Positions 17,534 to 26,721 of a stretch of DNA of 64,000 nucleotides are shown here, in pieces. Origin of the DNA: Bog-756 sp963831535 (GTDB lineage Bacteria > Actinomycetota > Acidimicrobiia > Acidimicrobiales > RAAP-2); contig CAWHQP010000008.1 in the NCBI GenBank assembly GCA_963831535.1, forward strand, positions 248,001 through 312,000, in the 5' to 3' direction. The translations under genes and the position numbers were made by a program. The notes beneath the pieces were generated by a model. That model ran no database searches. It was not told the DNA's origin and saw only the letters and a list, made by a program, of their open reading frames with translations. Position 1 is the stretch's first letter, and every line of letters starts with the position of its first letter.

Positions 17534-19213
17534 TCAGACGGCCAGAGTCGCCTCCGGTCCGTCACGGGGGGACGCCGTCCCCGGCGAGCCGGCCAGAGCC
17601 CGGTTCGGAAGCATGCCGGTGAAGAACAGGCCCACGACGATGAGCAGGGCCACCAGCCACAGGGCGCTCCGCAGCCCGATGAGGCGGGCGGAGGCGTTCT
17701 CCGCCACGATGGCGTCCTGGGTTCCCTTCGCCAACTCGGTGGTCTCCAGGGCTGTCCGCAGCTGGGAGTCGGAGATGAAGGGGATGCCACTCTCCATCTG
17801 CACCGTGGCCTTCGACATCACCTGGGGGGGCACAGCCGGATTGTTGGTCACCCCGGTGATGAAACTGCTGGTGAGGCTGCCGATGAGAACCGCGCCCACG
17901 AGGGCGGTCCCGAGCGAGGCACCGAAATTGGTGAAGGTGTTCTGCAGACCACCGACCTCGGCGCTCCGGGAATCGGGCATGGCCGAGACCGTCACCGCTC
18001 CGAGCTGGGAGGCGAGGGCCCCGATGCCCAGTCCGACCAGGGCCATGGGAATGAGGACGATCCCGGCGTTGGCCCCGGGATCGAGGCCGGCCACGAGCAC
18101 CACGGTGCCGGCCAACATCAACAGCATGCCCACCCGGACCACCAAGCGGGGTGAGGCCTTCGGGGCCAGGCGCGGCACCAGGAGAGCGGCGAGGAGCAGG
18201 GTCAACGAGAGCGGGAGCAGCCGCAGCCCGGTCTGGAGGGCGCTCAGCTCTAGCACCACCGAGAGGAACAACGGAATGGTGAAGAAGATGCCCGACTGCA
18301 CCATGAACTGGAAGAAGAAGGCGACGAGGCCGCCGGTCATCTGGACGTTGTGGAACATGGACGGTCGGAAGAGCGGCTCACCCCCGCCATGCTCGAGATG
18401 GCTCTCCCAGGCCAGGAGCCCGGCGATGACCAGCAGACCGGCCAGCACCAGCCAGACCACCGGCGAGACACCGAGTGCGACGGGGCCACCCGGTTTGGGC
18501 CGGACGAACCCCCACGTGCCGGAGCGCAGGACCCCGAAGACCGTCAGGGATAGCCCGACGATGGACAGGGCCGCCCCGAAGAAGTCGAAGGCCACCCGTT
18601 CCTCGGGACCGGTGTCCTGGATCGAGCGCAGCCCCACCAGGATGACGGCCACGATGACCACTTCGCCCACGAACACCCACCGCCACGAGGCGAAGGTGGT
18701 GACCGCACCGCCGATCAGCGGTCCGGCCGCCACGGCGATGGCCCCGGCCGCGGCGATCATGCCGTATGCCGCGGAACGGCGTTCCTGGGGGAAGTTGCCG
18801 GCCACCAGGGCCACGATGGCCGGCATGATCAGCGCCGCACCCAGACCCTCCAGCACGGACCATCCGATGATGAGCACGGTCAGGTTGGGGGCGATGGCGG
18901 TGGTCAGGGAGCCGCAGCCGTAGATGACCAGTCCGATCGCGAAGGCCTTCCGTCGCCCGATGAGCGCTCCGATCTTTCCCCCGGTGATCATGAACGCCGC
19001 CATCACGAGGGTGTAGAGGGTGATGGCGGTCTGGATACCGCTCACCGTGGTGCCGAGGTCGTTGGCCACGGACTTGATGGAGACGTTCATGACCGACGAG
19101 TCCAGGGTCATGAGGAACTGACCCGAGGACAGGATCAACAAGACGGCGGATCCGGTCTTCACCGCCGCACCCCCGGTGCCCGCCGTCGGGGGCTGGGTTC
19201 GGGGAGGTGGCAC
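17534..19213 (-). CDS. 14-TM MFS exporter (EmrB/QacA type)
   Basis: 559-aa drug:H+ antiporter-2 family transporter. MTLDSSVMNVSIKSVANDLG is the family's motif in TM1, GKIGALIGRRKAF the motif A loop and GPLIGGAVT the antiporter motif C region. An extracytoplasmic loop near residues 440-500 precedes the last helix, as usual in this family. Substrate unknown. GTG start at 19211-19213. No adjacent regulator of the TetR or MarR type is visible, so control is unclear. Confidence 0.9.
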   Translation of the reverse strand: MPPPRTQPPTAGTGGAAVKTGSAVLLILSSGQFLMTLDSSVMNVSIKSVANDLGTTVSGIQTAITLYTLVMAAFMITGGKIGALIGRRKAFAIGLVIYGCGSLTTAIAPNLTVLIIGWSVLEGLGAALIMPAIVALVAGNFPQERRSAAYGMIAAAGAIAVAAGPLIGGAVTTFASWRWVFVGEVVIVAVILVGLRSIQDTGPEERVAFDFFGAALSIVGLSLTVFGVLRSGTWGFVRPKPGGPVALGVSPVVWLVLAGLLVIAGLLAWESHLEHGGGEPLFRPSMFHNVQMTGGLVAFFFQFMVQSGIFFTIPLFLSVVLELSALQTGLRLLPLSLTLLLAALLVPRLAPKASPRLVVRVGMLLMLAGTVVLVAGLDPGANAGIVLIPMALVGLGIGALASQLGAVTVSAMPDSRSAEVGGLQNTFTNFGASLGTALVGAVLIGSLTSSFITGVTNNPAVPPQVMSKATVQMESGIPFISDSQLRTALETTELAKGTQDAIVAENASARLIGLRSALWLVALLIVVGLFFTGMLPNRALAGSPGTASPRDGPEATLAV

Positions 19214-19346
19214 GGGGGAAGAAGCTACCTCCGATCCCCGGTCCCGGCAGTCGAAGGGAGGTCCGGATCAGGAGCGGAAGCGACCGCGCTAACTTGACCC
19301 TGCCCGGCCAGCCGCAGACCCGGCGGCGGGGTGTACGGAGGTGACG

Positions 19347-20132
19347 ATGACGTACTGCCTGGCCCTGCGCCTCGACGAAGGGCTCGTGTTCCTGGCCGAC
19401 ACCCGGACCAACGCCGGCGTGGACAACGTCAGCTCCTACCGGAAACAGCACATCCTGTGCCCGGCTCCGGACCGGGTCTTCGTGATCGAGTCGGCCGGCA
19501 ATCTGGCCACCACCCAGGAAGTCCTCGACCGCATCGGACGGGATCTCCAGTCCGACGGGGTCGAGAGCCTGGCCACCGTGTCGCACCTCTTCGAGGCCGC
19601 GCTGTACTTGGGTCGGCTGAGCCGGCAGGTGGCCACGGGCCACCGGGAGGCCCTGGTTGACGCGGGCGCCGACGGCACGGCCACCTTCATCCTGGGCGGC
19701 CAGGTGGGGAGCGAGCCCGCCGACATCCTGCTCGTCTATCCCGAGGGGAACTACATCCGGGCTTCGGACGAGCGGCCCTTCCTCCAGATCGGTGAGAGCA
19801 AGTACGGGAAGTTCATGCTCGAACTGGCCGTCGAGACTCGGGTGGACCTCGAGACGGCGACCATGATCGCCATCGGCTCGATGATGAGCACGGCGGCGGC
19901 CAATCTGTCGGTGGGACCGCCCTACGACGTGGGCATCTACCTCAACGACTCCTTTGCGGTGGAGGAATTCCGTATCGCCATCGACGCGCCGGTGCTCGGG
20001 CGCCTCCGGGACACCTGGGAGCGCCATCTTCTCCAAGGGGTGGCCGAGCTTCAGACCATCTCCCACGAAGATTTCGCCGTCGAGATGCCCAACGCCCTCA
20101 CCAGCGGCACCGGGCCGTTGGGAGGGTCGTGA
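19347..20132 (+). CDS. Anbu-type proteasome-like protease
   Basis: 261-aa N-terminal nucleophile hydrolase of the Anbu (bacterial proteasome homologue) family. The start matters: ATG 19347 with GGAGG 6 bases upstream gives MTYCLALRLDEGLVFLADTRTN, exposing Thr2 as nucleophile after Met removal. Asp18 and Lys33 (SYRKQ) complete the proteasome-type triad, and TNAGVDNVSS is the Anbu signature. Anbu genes usually sit with transglutaminase-like and ATP-grasp partners, which are absent here. The 130 bases upstream separate it from the divergent exporter. Confidence 0.9.
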   Translation: MTYCLALRLDEGLVFLADTRTNAGVDNVSSYRKQHILCPAPDRVFVIESAGNLATTQEVLDRIGRDLQSDGVESLATVSHLFEAALYLGRLSRQVATGHREALVDAGADGTATFILGGQVGSEPADILLVYPEGNYIRASDERPFLQIGESKYGKFMLELAVETRVDLETATMIAIGSMMSTAAANLSVGPPYDVGIYLNDSFAVEEFRIAIDAPVLGRLRDTWERHLLQGVAELQTISHEDFAVEMPNALTSGTGPLGGS

Positions 20133-20145
20133 CGGTCGTGGTGCG

Positions 20146-21162
20146 TCAGGGGCCTACTGACTCCAGGGGTTTAGAGGCGAAGACGTTGAGACCCAGCTTC
20201 TCGGCGAGATGACGAGTGGCCCGTTGGCCCCGCACGCTGTTGCCGGCCGCGTCCAGTGGCGGTGAGAAGGTGCCCATACCCCCCTTGCCCGGGGCGATGG
20301 TCACGATGCCCCCGCTGACACCGCTCTTGCCCGGCAGCCCCACCTCGTAGAGCCAGTCCCCGGAGTGCTCGTAGAGGCCGGCGGTGGCCATGGCGGCCAG
20401 GACGTGCTTGCAGTTGTGGGCCTCGATGACCTGTTCGCCGGTGATGGGATTCACCCCGCCGTCGGCCAGCGTGGCGCCCATCACGGCAAGGTCGGCGGCG
20501 CTGACCAGCAGGGAGCACTGCCGGGTGTACAGGTCGGTGGTCTCGTCGGGATCGGCATAGAGACGGCCGTAGCTCTGGAGTAGGTGGGCGATGCCCTGGT
20601 TGCGCAGATTGGTGGCCGACTCGGAGGCGTACACCTCGTCGTCGACGGCCAGTTCGCGGCCGGCGAATTTCGACAACCCCCGTTGGATGAACGCCCACCG
20701 CTCGTCAGGCGCACCTCCGGGCACCAGACTGGTCGTGGCCATGGCACCGGCGTTGACCATCGGGTTCATGGTTCGCTCCTCGTTGAGCTCGATGGCCATG
20801 ACCGAGTTGAAGGCCAGGCCGGTGGCGTTCACGCCCAGCTTGAGCCGGGCCTCGTCGTGGCCGAGTTCGTCGCAGACCAGAGCGAACACGAAGGCTTTGG
20901 AGATGCTCTGGAGGGAAAATCGGCGGTGGGCGTCCCCGACGGCGAACGATCGCCCCCGGACCCCCACGATGCAGGCACCGAAGAGGGTGGGGTCGGTGGC
21001 GTGCAGGGCCGGGATGTAGTCGGCTACCGCCCCGTCGTCGACGGGGCGGTAGAGCTCGTAGACCTCGTGGAGGAGGGCTTCGACGACCTCGGGGGACGGA
21101 AGTTGGCCGGTGGACACGGCTTCGGTGGCGACGTTCTCGTGGAACGGGAGTGGTATGTGCAC
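20146..21162 (-). CDS. glsA: Glutaminase A
   Basis: 338-aa serine-dependent beta-lactamase-fold glutaminase (EC 3.5.1.2) that hydrolyses glutamine to glutamate and ammonia. The catalytic SxxK is Ser86-Ile-Ser-Lys89 in RFSLQSISKAF. Further family motifs are NPMVNAGAMATTSL, LYTRQCS, and GLPGKSGVSGGI near the C-terminus. Length is standard for the single-domain enzyme. It starts with GTG at 21160-21162 and ends 13 bases from the convergent Anbu gene. Confidence 0.93.
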   Translation of the reverse strand: MHIPLPFHENVATEAVSTGQLPSPEVVEALLHEVYELYRPVDDGAVADYIPALHATDPTLFGACIVGVRGRSFAVGDAHRRFSLQSISKAFVFALVCDELGHDEARLKLGVNATGLAFNSVMAIELNEERTMNPMVNAGAMATTSLVPGGAPDERWAFIQRGLSKFAGRELAVDDEVYASESATNLRNQGIAHLLQSYGRLYADPDETTDLYTRQCSLLVSAADLAVMGATLADGGVNPITGEQVIEAHNCKHVLAAMATAGLYEHSGDWLYEVGLPGKSGVSGGIVTIAPGKGGMGTFSPPLDAAGNSVRGQRATRHLAEKLGLNVFASKPLESVGP

Positions 21163-21263
21163 GTGGGTTCAACCTTCTCGCTGGGATCGGGCAAGCCGAG
21201 ACTAGGACAGGGGTTGGGACGGCACGCCGGTGGTCCCCTTGGACCCCCCGACGAGCCGCTCAG

Positions 21264-22229
21264 TCACTCAGCCGGAGGGGGCTCGCTCGGGTGCAGTTGC
21301 CGGAAGAGGCGGGAGCTGTGGCCGACAACGGTGGTGTCGGTGCGCGCCCGGGCCGATGCCGCTCGGGGTAGGTGCAGCAGGGGACCGAGCTCCCCGAAGT
21401 AGCCCCCCGGCCCGATGACAGTGACGTGCTCCTCGCTCCGGTCGTCCTTCTCCCGGAAGATCTCCACCTCGCCGGCCTGCACGACGTAGACGAGGTCACT
21501 GGCGTCACCCTGGCGGAACAGGACCTCCCCGGCTGCGAGGACGACCTCTTCGGATTGCCGCTCGGTGTCGGGCTGGTGCGGGGCCAGTTCCACGATGGTG
21601 TCAGCCAGCTCGGTGATGCGCTCGTCGTGGGTGGCGACCACGACCATGCGCCCGGGTCCGGCTATCTCACGGAGCAGACGCAGGACCCCCTCGACCTGGA
21701 TGTAGTCGAGGTGGGCGGTGGGCTCGTCGGCCAGTACCAGCGGGGGATCCTGGACCAGGGCTCGGGCGATGGCCACCCGTTGCTGCTGACCCCCGGACAT
21801 CTGGTCGGGGCGGTGGTTGCCGCGTTCGGCCAGATCCACGCGCTCGAGGAGGGCCTCGGCGCGCTCCCGGGCCGCAGTACGGGGTACCCCGGCCAATCGG
21901 AGGGGCACCATCACGTTGGACCGGGCCGAAAGGCTGGGGATGAGATTGAAAGCCTGGAAGACCACGCCCACGGTGTGGCGCCGGTACTCGGCCAGCGCCC
22001 CTCCGGTAAGGCCGGTCACCGCCGTACCGTCGAAGGTGATGGTTCCAGACGTGGGGGTGAGAAGCCCGGCCAGACACGAGAGCAACGTGGTCTTGCCGCA
22101 TCCCGACGGGCCCAACAGCACGACCAGCTCACCGTCGCCGGCCCGGAACGAGAACCTGCTCAGCGGGCGGACCAGGTAGCCCCCTGAGGCGAACTCCATG
22201 GTGACGTCGTCGGCGGCGAGGCTGACCAT
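21264..22229 (-). CDS. ABC transporter ATPase fused to a cyclic-nucleotide-binding domain
   Basis: 321-aa two-domain protein. Residues 1 to about 225 are a LolD/MacB-type ABC ATPase: Walker A GPSGCGKTT (40-48), Q-loop VVFQAFNLIP, signature MSGGQQQR, Walker B LVLADEPTAHLD, switch His in ATHDER. Residues from about 226 form a cNMP-binding domain with FRQGDASDLVYVVQAGEVEIF and the phosphate-binding cassette FGELGPLLHLPRAAS, canonical for ligand binding. The permease gene begins upstream with a 3-base gap. Regulation of the transporter by cAMP or cGMP is a reasonable inference. Confidence 0.9.
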   Translation of the reverse strand: MVSLAADDVTMEFASGGYLVRPLSRFSFRAGDGELVVLLGPSGCGKTTLLSCLAGLLTPTSGTITFDGTAVTGLTGGALAEYRRHTVGVVFQAFNLIPSLSARSNVMVPLRLAGVPRTAARERAEALLERVDLAERGNHRPDQMSGGQQQRVAIARALVQDPPLVLADEPTAHLDYIQVEGVLRLLREIAGPGRMVVVATHDERITELADTIVELAPHQPDTERQSEEVVLAAGEVLFRQGDASDLVYVVQAGEVEIFREKDDRSEEHVTVIGPGGYFGELGPLLHLPRAASARARTDTTVVGHSSRLFRQLHPSEPPPAE

Positions 22230-22232
22230 CGA

Positions 22233-23291
22233 TCAGCCTCCGAAGGCGGCGGCGGGATCGGCCCCCGTGGCCTGCCGCAGAGCCACCAGGCTGGCCACGA
22301 GCCCGACCGCCACGGCCACCACCGGAAGGACCAGGTAAGCATCGGTGGGGATGGAGACCGGCTGTTGGAACAGTCCGTCCATGAACTGCGAGGCGACGAT
22401 GGCGACTGCGGCGGCCGCCAACGCCACCATCACGGCCTGGAGGGCCAGGCTGCCGAACAGGGCCAGTGATGAGGATCCGAGCGCTTTCAGCACGGCGAAG
22501 TCCCGTACCCTCTGAAGGGCAGAGACATAGACCAGTGCGGCGATGATGATCCCGGAGATCACCCACATCAACTGCTTGGTGTTGTTGATGGAGGAGACCG
22601 CGGGGCCCAGGGCGGCCAACGTGCTCTGCTCGACGGCCTGGTTGGTGAGGACCTGGAGCCCGGCGGGAACCGTTGCCGGTACTCCCGTGGTCACAGCCGC
22701 GGTGACGAGTGGGCGACCCCCCAGGGCCAGAAGCTGGGCGTCGCGGAGGGGGATGTAGACCATCGGTGTCCCGGCCAACAGGGTGCGGTTGTCGACCTGG
22801 CCGACCACCCGGTAGCCGGTGTCTCCCAGGTGGACGGTGCTCCCGATCGGAATGCCGGTTCGCACGTCCACCACTACCTGGTCGTTCCCGGCCAGATCCC
22901 GCCCGGCTATGGTCTGAGGGTCACCCAGCCCGCCGAGTCGGACGCCCACCACATTGACGGTCAGGTCGTCCTGGTCCGTGCGGAGGACCTCGGTCGGAAG
23001 GATGGCCAGTGGATCGGACCGCATCACGCCCGGTAGCTGTGCGATCCGTGCCACGTCGGACTGGGGGAACACGCCGACGGCGGCGATCCGTCCGTCCGCC
23101 CCCGTCGTGAGGACCCACCGTTCCGCTCCCACACCTCCGACGGTCTGACTCGTCTCGGTGGAGAAGCCGTTCACGAGTCCGGCCATCAGAAGGGCCAGGG
23201 CCAGCACGGCGCCTGCGCCGACCACGGCGATGATGAACTGCTTGAACCGGAAGGTGAGGTCCGCCAGGGTGACCGCCAACATCGGCGCCAT
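22233..23291 (-). CDS. FtsX-type ABC permease
   Basis: 352-aa MacB/FtsX-family permease: one N-terminal membrane helix (about residues 18-40), a large extracytoplasmic domain, then three C-terminal helices (about 240-345) with the YVSALQRVRDFAVLKALGSS coupling region. It has the usual four-helix topology. It is the partner of the ABC-cNMP ATPase immediately downstream on the same strand. Such systems export lipoproteins or peptides or transmit mechanical signals; substrate unknown. Confidence 0.88.
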   Translation of the reverse strand: MAPMLAVTLADLTFRFKQFIIAVVGAGAVLALALLMAGLVNGFSTETSQTVGGVGAERWVLTTGADGRIAAVGVFPQSDVARIAQLPGVMRSDPLAILPTEVLRTDQDDLTVNVVGVRLGGLGDPQTIAGRDLAGNDQVVVDVRTGIPIGSTVHLGDTGYRVVGQVDNRTLLAGTPMVYIPLRDAQLLALGGRPLVTAAVTTGVPATVPAGLQVLTNQAVEQSTLAALGPAVSSINNTKQLMWVISGIIIAALVYVSALQRVRDFAVLKALGSSSLALFGSLALQAVMVALAAAAVAIVASQFMDGLFQQPVSIPTDAYLVLPVVAVAVGLVASLVALRQATGADPAAAFGG

Positions 23292-23384
23292 ACTGGCATA
23301 GCGCCGCCGTCGTGTGTCGGCCGTTCAGAACGCGTCGCCTATTTCGCCGCGCTCCCGGACACCGGCTGCACCGCGGAACCGGTT

Positions 23385-23876
23385 TCAGCTGCTCAGGTGC
23401 TCCTTCACCGACGCCGGCGACTTGTCCAGGCCGCCCTCGGTCCGGCTGAAGCGGATCTGTCGTTCGACGAAGGCCAGATAGAAGGCCATGGCGAAGGCCA
23501 GGCTGGTGAAGAGGCTCATCACGAAGAATATCCACGGGGACCGCAGGCCATTCCTCCGTCCGTCGACGATCGTCCAGAGGGGAAGGAGTACCAGATTGAC
23601 CATGATGTAGTCCTGTGCGGCCGAATCCGCGGCCCAGTTGCTGAAGAGGGCCTTCGTATAGCCGAGGTAGGTCGCTCGATGGCCGTACTGGTGGGTGTAG
23701 CGGACGTTGAAATACCACCCGAGACCGAGTGATACCACGCCGAAGACGAAGTAGAGCACTTCGAGCACGGTCGGCCGACCGGCCCCGCCACCGGTGAAGA
23801 GCCGCCGGTTGACGACGAAGGCGAACACCGTGGATGCGACGCCGAGAATCCCGTAGAACACGAGTGAACCGGTCAT
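23385..23876 (-). CDS. DUF2834-family membrane protein
   Basis: 163-aa protein with four hydrophobic segments. The core WAADSAAQDYIMVNLVLLPLW followed by RSPWIFFVMSLFTSLAFAMAFYLA is the DUF2834 pattern, and the last two helices flank a conserved loop with DGRRNG. Function unknown. Inner-membrane location is inferred. Same strand as the ABC pair, but 93 bases upstream of the permease, so co-transcription is possible but not shown. Confidence 0.8.
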   Translation of the reverse strand: MTGSLVFYGILGVASTVFAFVVNRRLFTGGGAGRPTVLEVLYFVFGVVSLGLGWYFNVRYTHQYGHRATYLGYTKALFSNWAADSAAQDYIMVNLVLLPLWTIVDGRRNGLRSPWIFFVMSLFTSLAFAMAFYLAFVERQIRFSRTEGGLDKSPASVKEHLSS

Positions 23877-24049
23877 GACCCTCCCTGAATGCAGATCCGC
23901 CCCTGCCGCCGGAAGTCTAAATCTCCGCCACCGGAGAAGTCCTGACCGGTCTCACCCATCGGTTGGGTGGCGACACCGTCGGCCGGCTGTTTCCCCGGGG
24001 ACACCGTCGCCATCGTGATCGCCGGGTACCCCGGTCGCGGTGGCCCTCG

Positions 24050-24867
24050 TCAGGTCTTCGTGGCCTGGATGGTGTAGGTCGCGGGAAGCCGTGCTGCGTC
24101 GTTGCGGAGCCGGAACTCTCCCTGGCCCACGTCCTCCATGGCATCACCGAGGGGGTTCCAGGGCACGGTGTCGTGCTCCTCGATGGCGGTGAGCAAAATG
24201 CCGGCCTCCATCAGCGCGCTGATCACCTGAGCGAGGCCGTGGTTGAAGTGCACCAGGTCCGGAGATGCCAGGGGTTCGTCGTGGACGACGTAGCTGTGTC
24301 GGATGGCCAGGGGAACGCCCACGGTTTCGAAGTAGGGGTACTCCACCATGAGCATCCCGTCGGGGCGCGGATCGGACAGGGCCCACAGCATCGGATGGCC
24401 TTCGCGCATGAAGAGCCGTCCACCCGGACGGAGGAGGGCCGACACGGTCCGGGCCCAGCGCCTGATGTCGGGGAGCCAGCACAGCGCGCCGATGCCCGTG
24501 TAGACCAAGTCGAACCGTTCACCACCCACCGCCTCGACCGCGTCGTAGAGTTCGCTCTCGACGTAGTCGATGGTCGCGCCGCACTGCCGGGCCAGGTGTC
24601 CGGCCGCTTCCCGCGCCGGCGCCGAGAAATCCAGTCCCACCACGCGGCGGCAGCCGAGCCGGGCTAGGGACAGGGTGTCGGTTCCGATGTGGCACTTGAG
24701 GTGGAGTACCTCGAGACCCACCACGTTCCCGAGTCGCGGTCGATCGAAGCGGACGACGTTGGAGAGGTGCTCGGGTCGGACCGGAACCGGTCGAGCCCGT
24801 AGTTCCGCACGTGGTGGGGAACCCGACTGTTCCAGTGGGCCAGATTCACCGCCGCATAGTCATTCAT
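24050..24867 (-). CDS. Class I SAM-dependent methyltransferase, frameshifted
   Basis: About 272-aa methyltransferase. The N-terminus in one frame (MNDYAAVNLAHWNSRVPHH) is followed after about base 24774 by the rest in another frame: VGLEVLHLKCHIGTDTLSLARLGC (SAM-binding motif I), VVGLDFSAPA (motif II), and LRPGGRLFMREGHPML. A missing C in the short C run at 24773-24776 restores SDPEHLSNVV. This is one of only two apparent deletions in the window. Family sequence suggests small-molecule methylation; substrate unknown. ATG at 24865-24867. Confidence 0.82.
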
Positions 24868-25106
24868 GGGACCATCGTCCCACCGCTCCGGGCCTGTGCC
24901 GCGGCTTCCTCGGGTCGGGATCGCCAGAGGGATCGGGTCGCAACCGGAAGGGACGGACGGCCGTCGGGGAGCGGGCCGGGAGTATCCGACAGGGGACTGG
25001 GTCCGTGGGTCCCTCGGCGGGGGACGGGACGGGAGGTACGGCGTAAGGTCGACGGGTCGGCAGCTGAATCGACCGTGCCGGAAGGGACGATGTGAGGAGT
25101 GACACG
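24868..25106. other. Intergenic stretch without a recognised gene
   Basis: Region between the minus-strand methyltransferase start and the small plus-strand ORF at 25107. It should hold the divergent promoters for both directions. I see no convincing ORF, tRNA or strong repeat in it, apart from the SD sequence GAGGAG at 25094-25099, which belongs to the next ORF. Confidence 0.5.
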
Positions 25107-25247
25107 ATGATCCGACAGATGGCCCCCAGTTGGGCCCGCTGCGACCGCCTGGGTGGTACGGGCCAACTGGGCACTGGTCAACGCGGCACGGGCGAGGGCG
25201 ACCGCTCGGTGAGGATCCGGCCGCGACCGAGCGTCCGGGCGGCCTGA
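25107..25247 (+). CDS. Possible 46-aa small or leader ORF upstream of an oxidoreductase
   Basis: ATG 25107 is preceded by GAGGAG with 7-base spacing, one of the better SD sites in the window, and the stop (TGA 25245-25247) lies 2 bases before the GTG of the oxidoreductase. The product (MIRQMAPSWARCDRLGG at its start) has no recognised domain and is Arg/Gly-rich. It could be a coupled small gene or a regulatory leader, since a strong inverted repeat sits inside it. Chance cannot be excluded. Confidence 0.4.
   Translation: MIRQMAPSWARCDRLGGTGQLGTGQRGTGEGDRSVRIRPRPSVRAA
25123..25172 (+). repeat. Inverted repeat inside the small leader ORF
   Basis: CCCAGTTGGGCCCG (25125-25138) pairs with CGGGCCAACTGGG (25159-25171) with one bulged G, giving a stem of about 13 pairs around a 20-base loop. 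In mRNA it would form a stable hairpin about 80 bases before the start of the Gfo/Idh gene; as DNA it could be a protein-binding site. No T tract follows, so it is not an obvious terminator. Confidence 0.5.
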
Positions 25248-25249
25248 GG

Positions 25250-26155
25250 GTGGAGGACACATCGACGGCGGATCGGGCCACTGGGCTCCCGCCGGTTCGG
25301 GTCGGCCTGGTCGGTGCTGGGCCGTGGGCCGCTATGTTCCACGCCCCGATGTTGGCGGGCTGCCCGGACACGGAACTTGCCGGTGTCTGGGCCAGGCGGC
25401 CCGAGCCGGCAGACGCCATAGCCAACTCACACCACACCCGGAGCTTCCGCCATTTCGACGAGATGCTCGACCAGGTCGATGCTCTAGCCTTCGCTGTTCC
25501 CCCGGATGTCCAGGCCGTGATGGCCATCGCCGGCGCTCAGGCGGGGAAGGCCCTCCTCTTGGAGAAGCCGGTCGCCCTCGAGGTCGGGCCGGCCAGGGAC
25601 CTCGCTGCGGCGGTCAGCGACGCCGGCGTGCCGACACAGATGGTGCTGACCTGGCGGTACACCGGTTCGGTGCGCAGGTTCCTCATGGCGTGCCGTCTGA
25701 TCCAACCTCTGGGTGGGAGCGGGCGCTTTCTCACCGGGGGATTCCTCGGCGGCATCTTCGCCACACCCTGGCGCCTCGAGCAGGGGCCGTTGCTCGACCT
25801 CGGCCCGCACGTCATCGACCTACTCGATGCGGCCCTCGGTCGCGTGGTCGAGATTGTTGCCCGGGGAGATGCGCACCGGTGGATCGGTCTCCAACTGGTC
25901 CATGATTCGGGAGCTGTCAGTCAGGCCTCCATCACCGCCTACTCCGATATCGAGCCGGGGCGAGCCGGAGTCGAGGTCTACGGACCCGAGGGGGTTCTCG
26001 AGGTGGACACGGTCGGTGTCTCGGCCGGAGCCGTGCTCCGCCTGGCGTCGGAGTTCGCAGCGTCAGCACGCTCCGGGATGCCGCATCAACTTGATGTCCA
26101 TCACGGGGTGCGGCTGCAGGTTCTCCTGGCCGATGCGGCGGCCCAGTTGCCCTAG
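25250..26155 (+). CDS. Gfo/Idh/MocA-family NAD(P)-dependent oxidoreductase
   Basis: 301-aa oxidoreductase with an N-terminal Rossmann fold (VGLVGAGPWAAMFHAPML) and the family's catalytic EKP motif (LLLEKPVALEVG). A C-terminal alpha/beta domain includes LDLGPHVIDLLDAALG with the conserved histidine. Substrate unknown; members act on sugars or inositols. GTG 25250 gives a short tail before the first strand. It is read from just after the small ORF at 25107-25247. A second family member, at 58.6 kb, is not closely similar. Confidence 0.87.
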   Translation: MEDTSTADRATGLPPVRVGLVGAGPWAAMFHAPMLAGCPDTELAGVWARRPEPADAIANSHHTRSFRHFDEMLDQVDALAFAVPPDVQAVMAIAGAQAGKALLLEKPVALEVGPARDLAAAVSDAGVPTQMVLTWRYTGSVRRFLMACRLIQPLGGSGRFLTGGFLGGIFATPWRLEQGPLLDLGPHVIDLLDAALGRVVEIVARGDAHRWIGLQLVHDSGAVSQASITAYSDIEPGRAGVEVYGPEGVLEVDTVGVSAGAVLRLASEFAASARSGMPHQLDVHHGVRLQVLLADAAAQLP

Positions 26156-26256
26156 GTCCCGCATGGCGTGCGCCGGTTCTGGCCACCGTTGGCGGGTCGG
26201 AGGCACGACGGCCCGTCCCGTCCTGCCCTCACGCCACCCTCATGTAGCGTTGGAAC

Positions 26257-26517
26257 GTGGTGAAGCGGGTCATGCTCTGGAGCGGTTGGGCACTGATCCT
26301 CATCGGTATCGTCCTCGCCGTCGTGTCGCTGGCTCAGCCGGGACATGTCACCCCGGGGAGCATCTCGGGCTCCTCGTCAAACGAGTCCTACGGGAGGCTG
26401 GTGGATGTCGGTTGGGTCGTCGCCGCGGCCGGCGCGGTCGTCCTCGTGGCATCGCAGCTTCGTCGCTTTGCGCCTGAGCCCGATTCGTCCGAGGGACCCG
26501 ACGGGAACCCCCGCTGA
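26257..26517 (+). CDS. Small two-helix membrane protein, unknown function
   Basis: 86-aa protein with two hydrophobic helices (WALILIGIVLAVVSLA near residues 11-26 and VGWVVAAAGAVVLVASQL near 51-68) joined by a Ser/Gly-rich loop and ending in an acidic tail. GTG start at 26257. I do not recognise a family. The composition is that of a real membrane protein rather than a shadow frame. Confidence 0.5.
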   Translation: MVKRVMLWSGWALILIGIVLAVVSLAQPGHVTPGSISGSSSNESYGRLVDVGWVVAAAGAVVLVASQLRRFAPEPDSSEGPDGNPR

Positions 26518-26721
26518 CCACGGCACCAGGAGCGGACAGTGACCCGGTGGGTGCACTGTCGGCCGTCAGGGCATTCCGACCTGACCGCGGGAGGGCTCGG
26601 GGACGCATCGCTCGTGACGGGGAGGGCCATCCAACCTTCGGCGCGGCCGAATCGGCATCATGGAGGTGATGGCAGGAACCGTGACGGGATTCAGTGGGAG
26701 TCGACGGCACGGGCCGACGTC

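Noticed and set aside
18378..20066. Long minus-strand ORF of 562 codons spanning the exporter and Anbu genes
   Set aside because: It is opposite or out of frame with two clear genes, has no domain match, and has the Gly/Arg/His-rich composition of shadow frames in GC-rich DNA.
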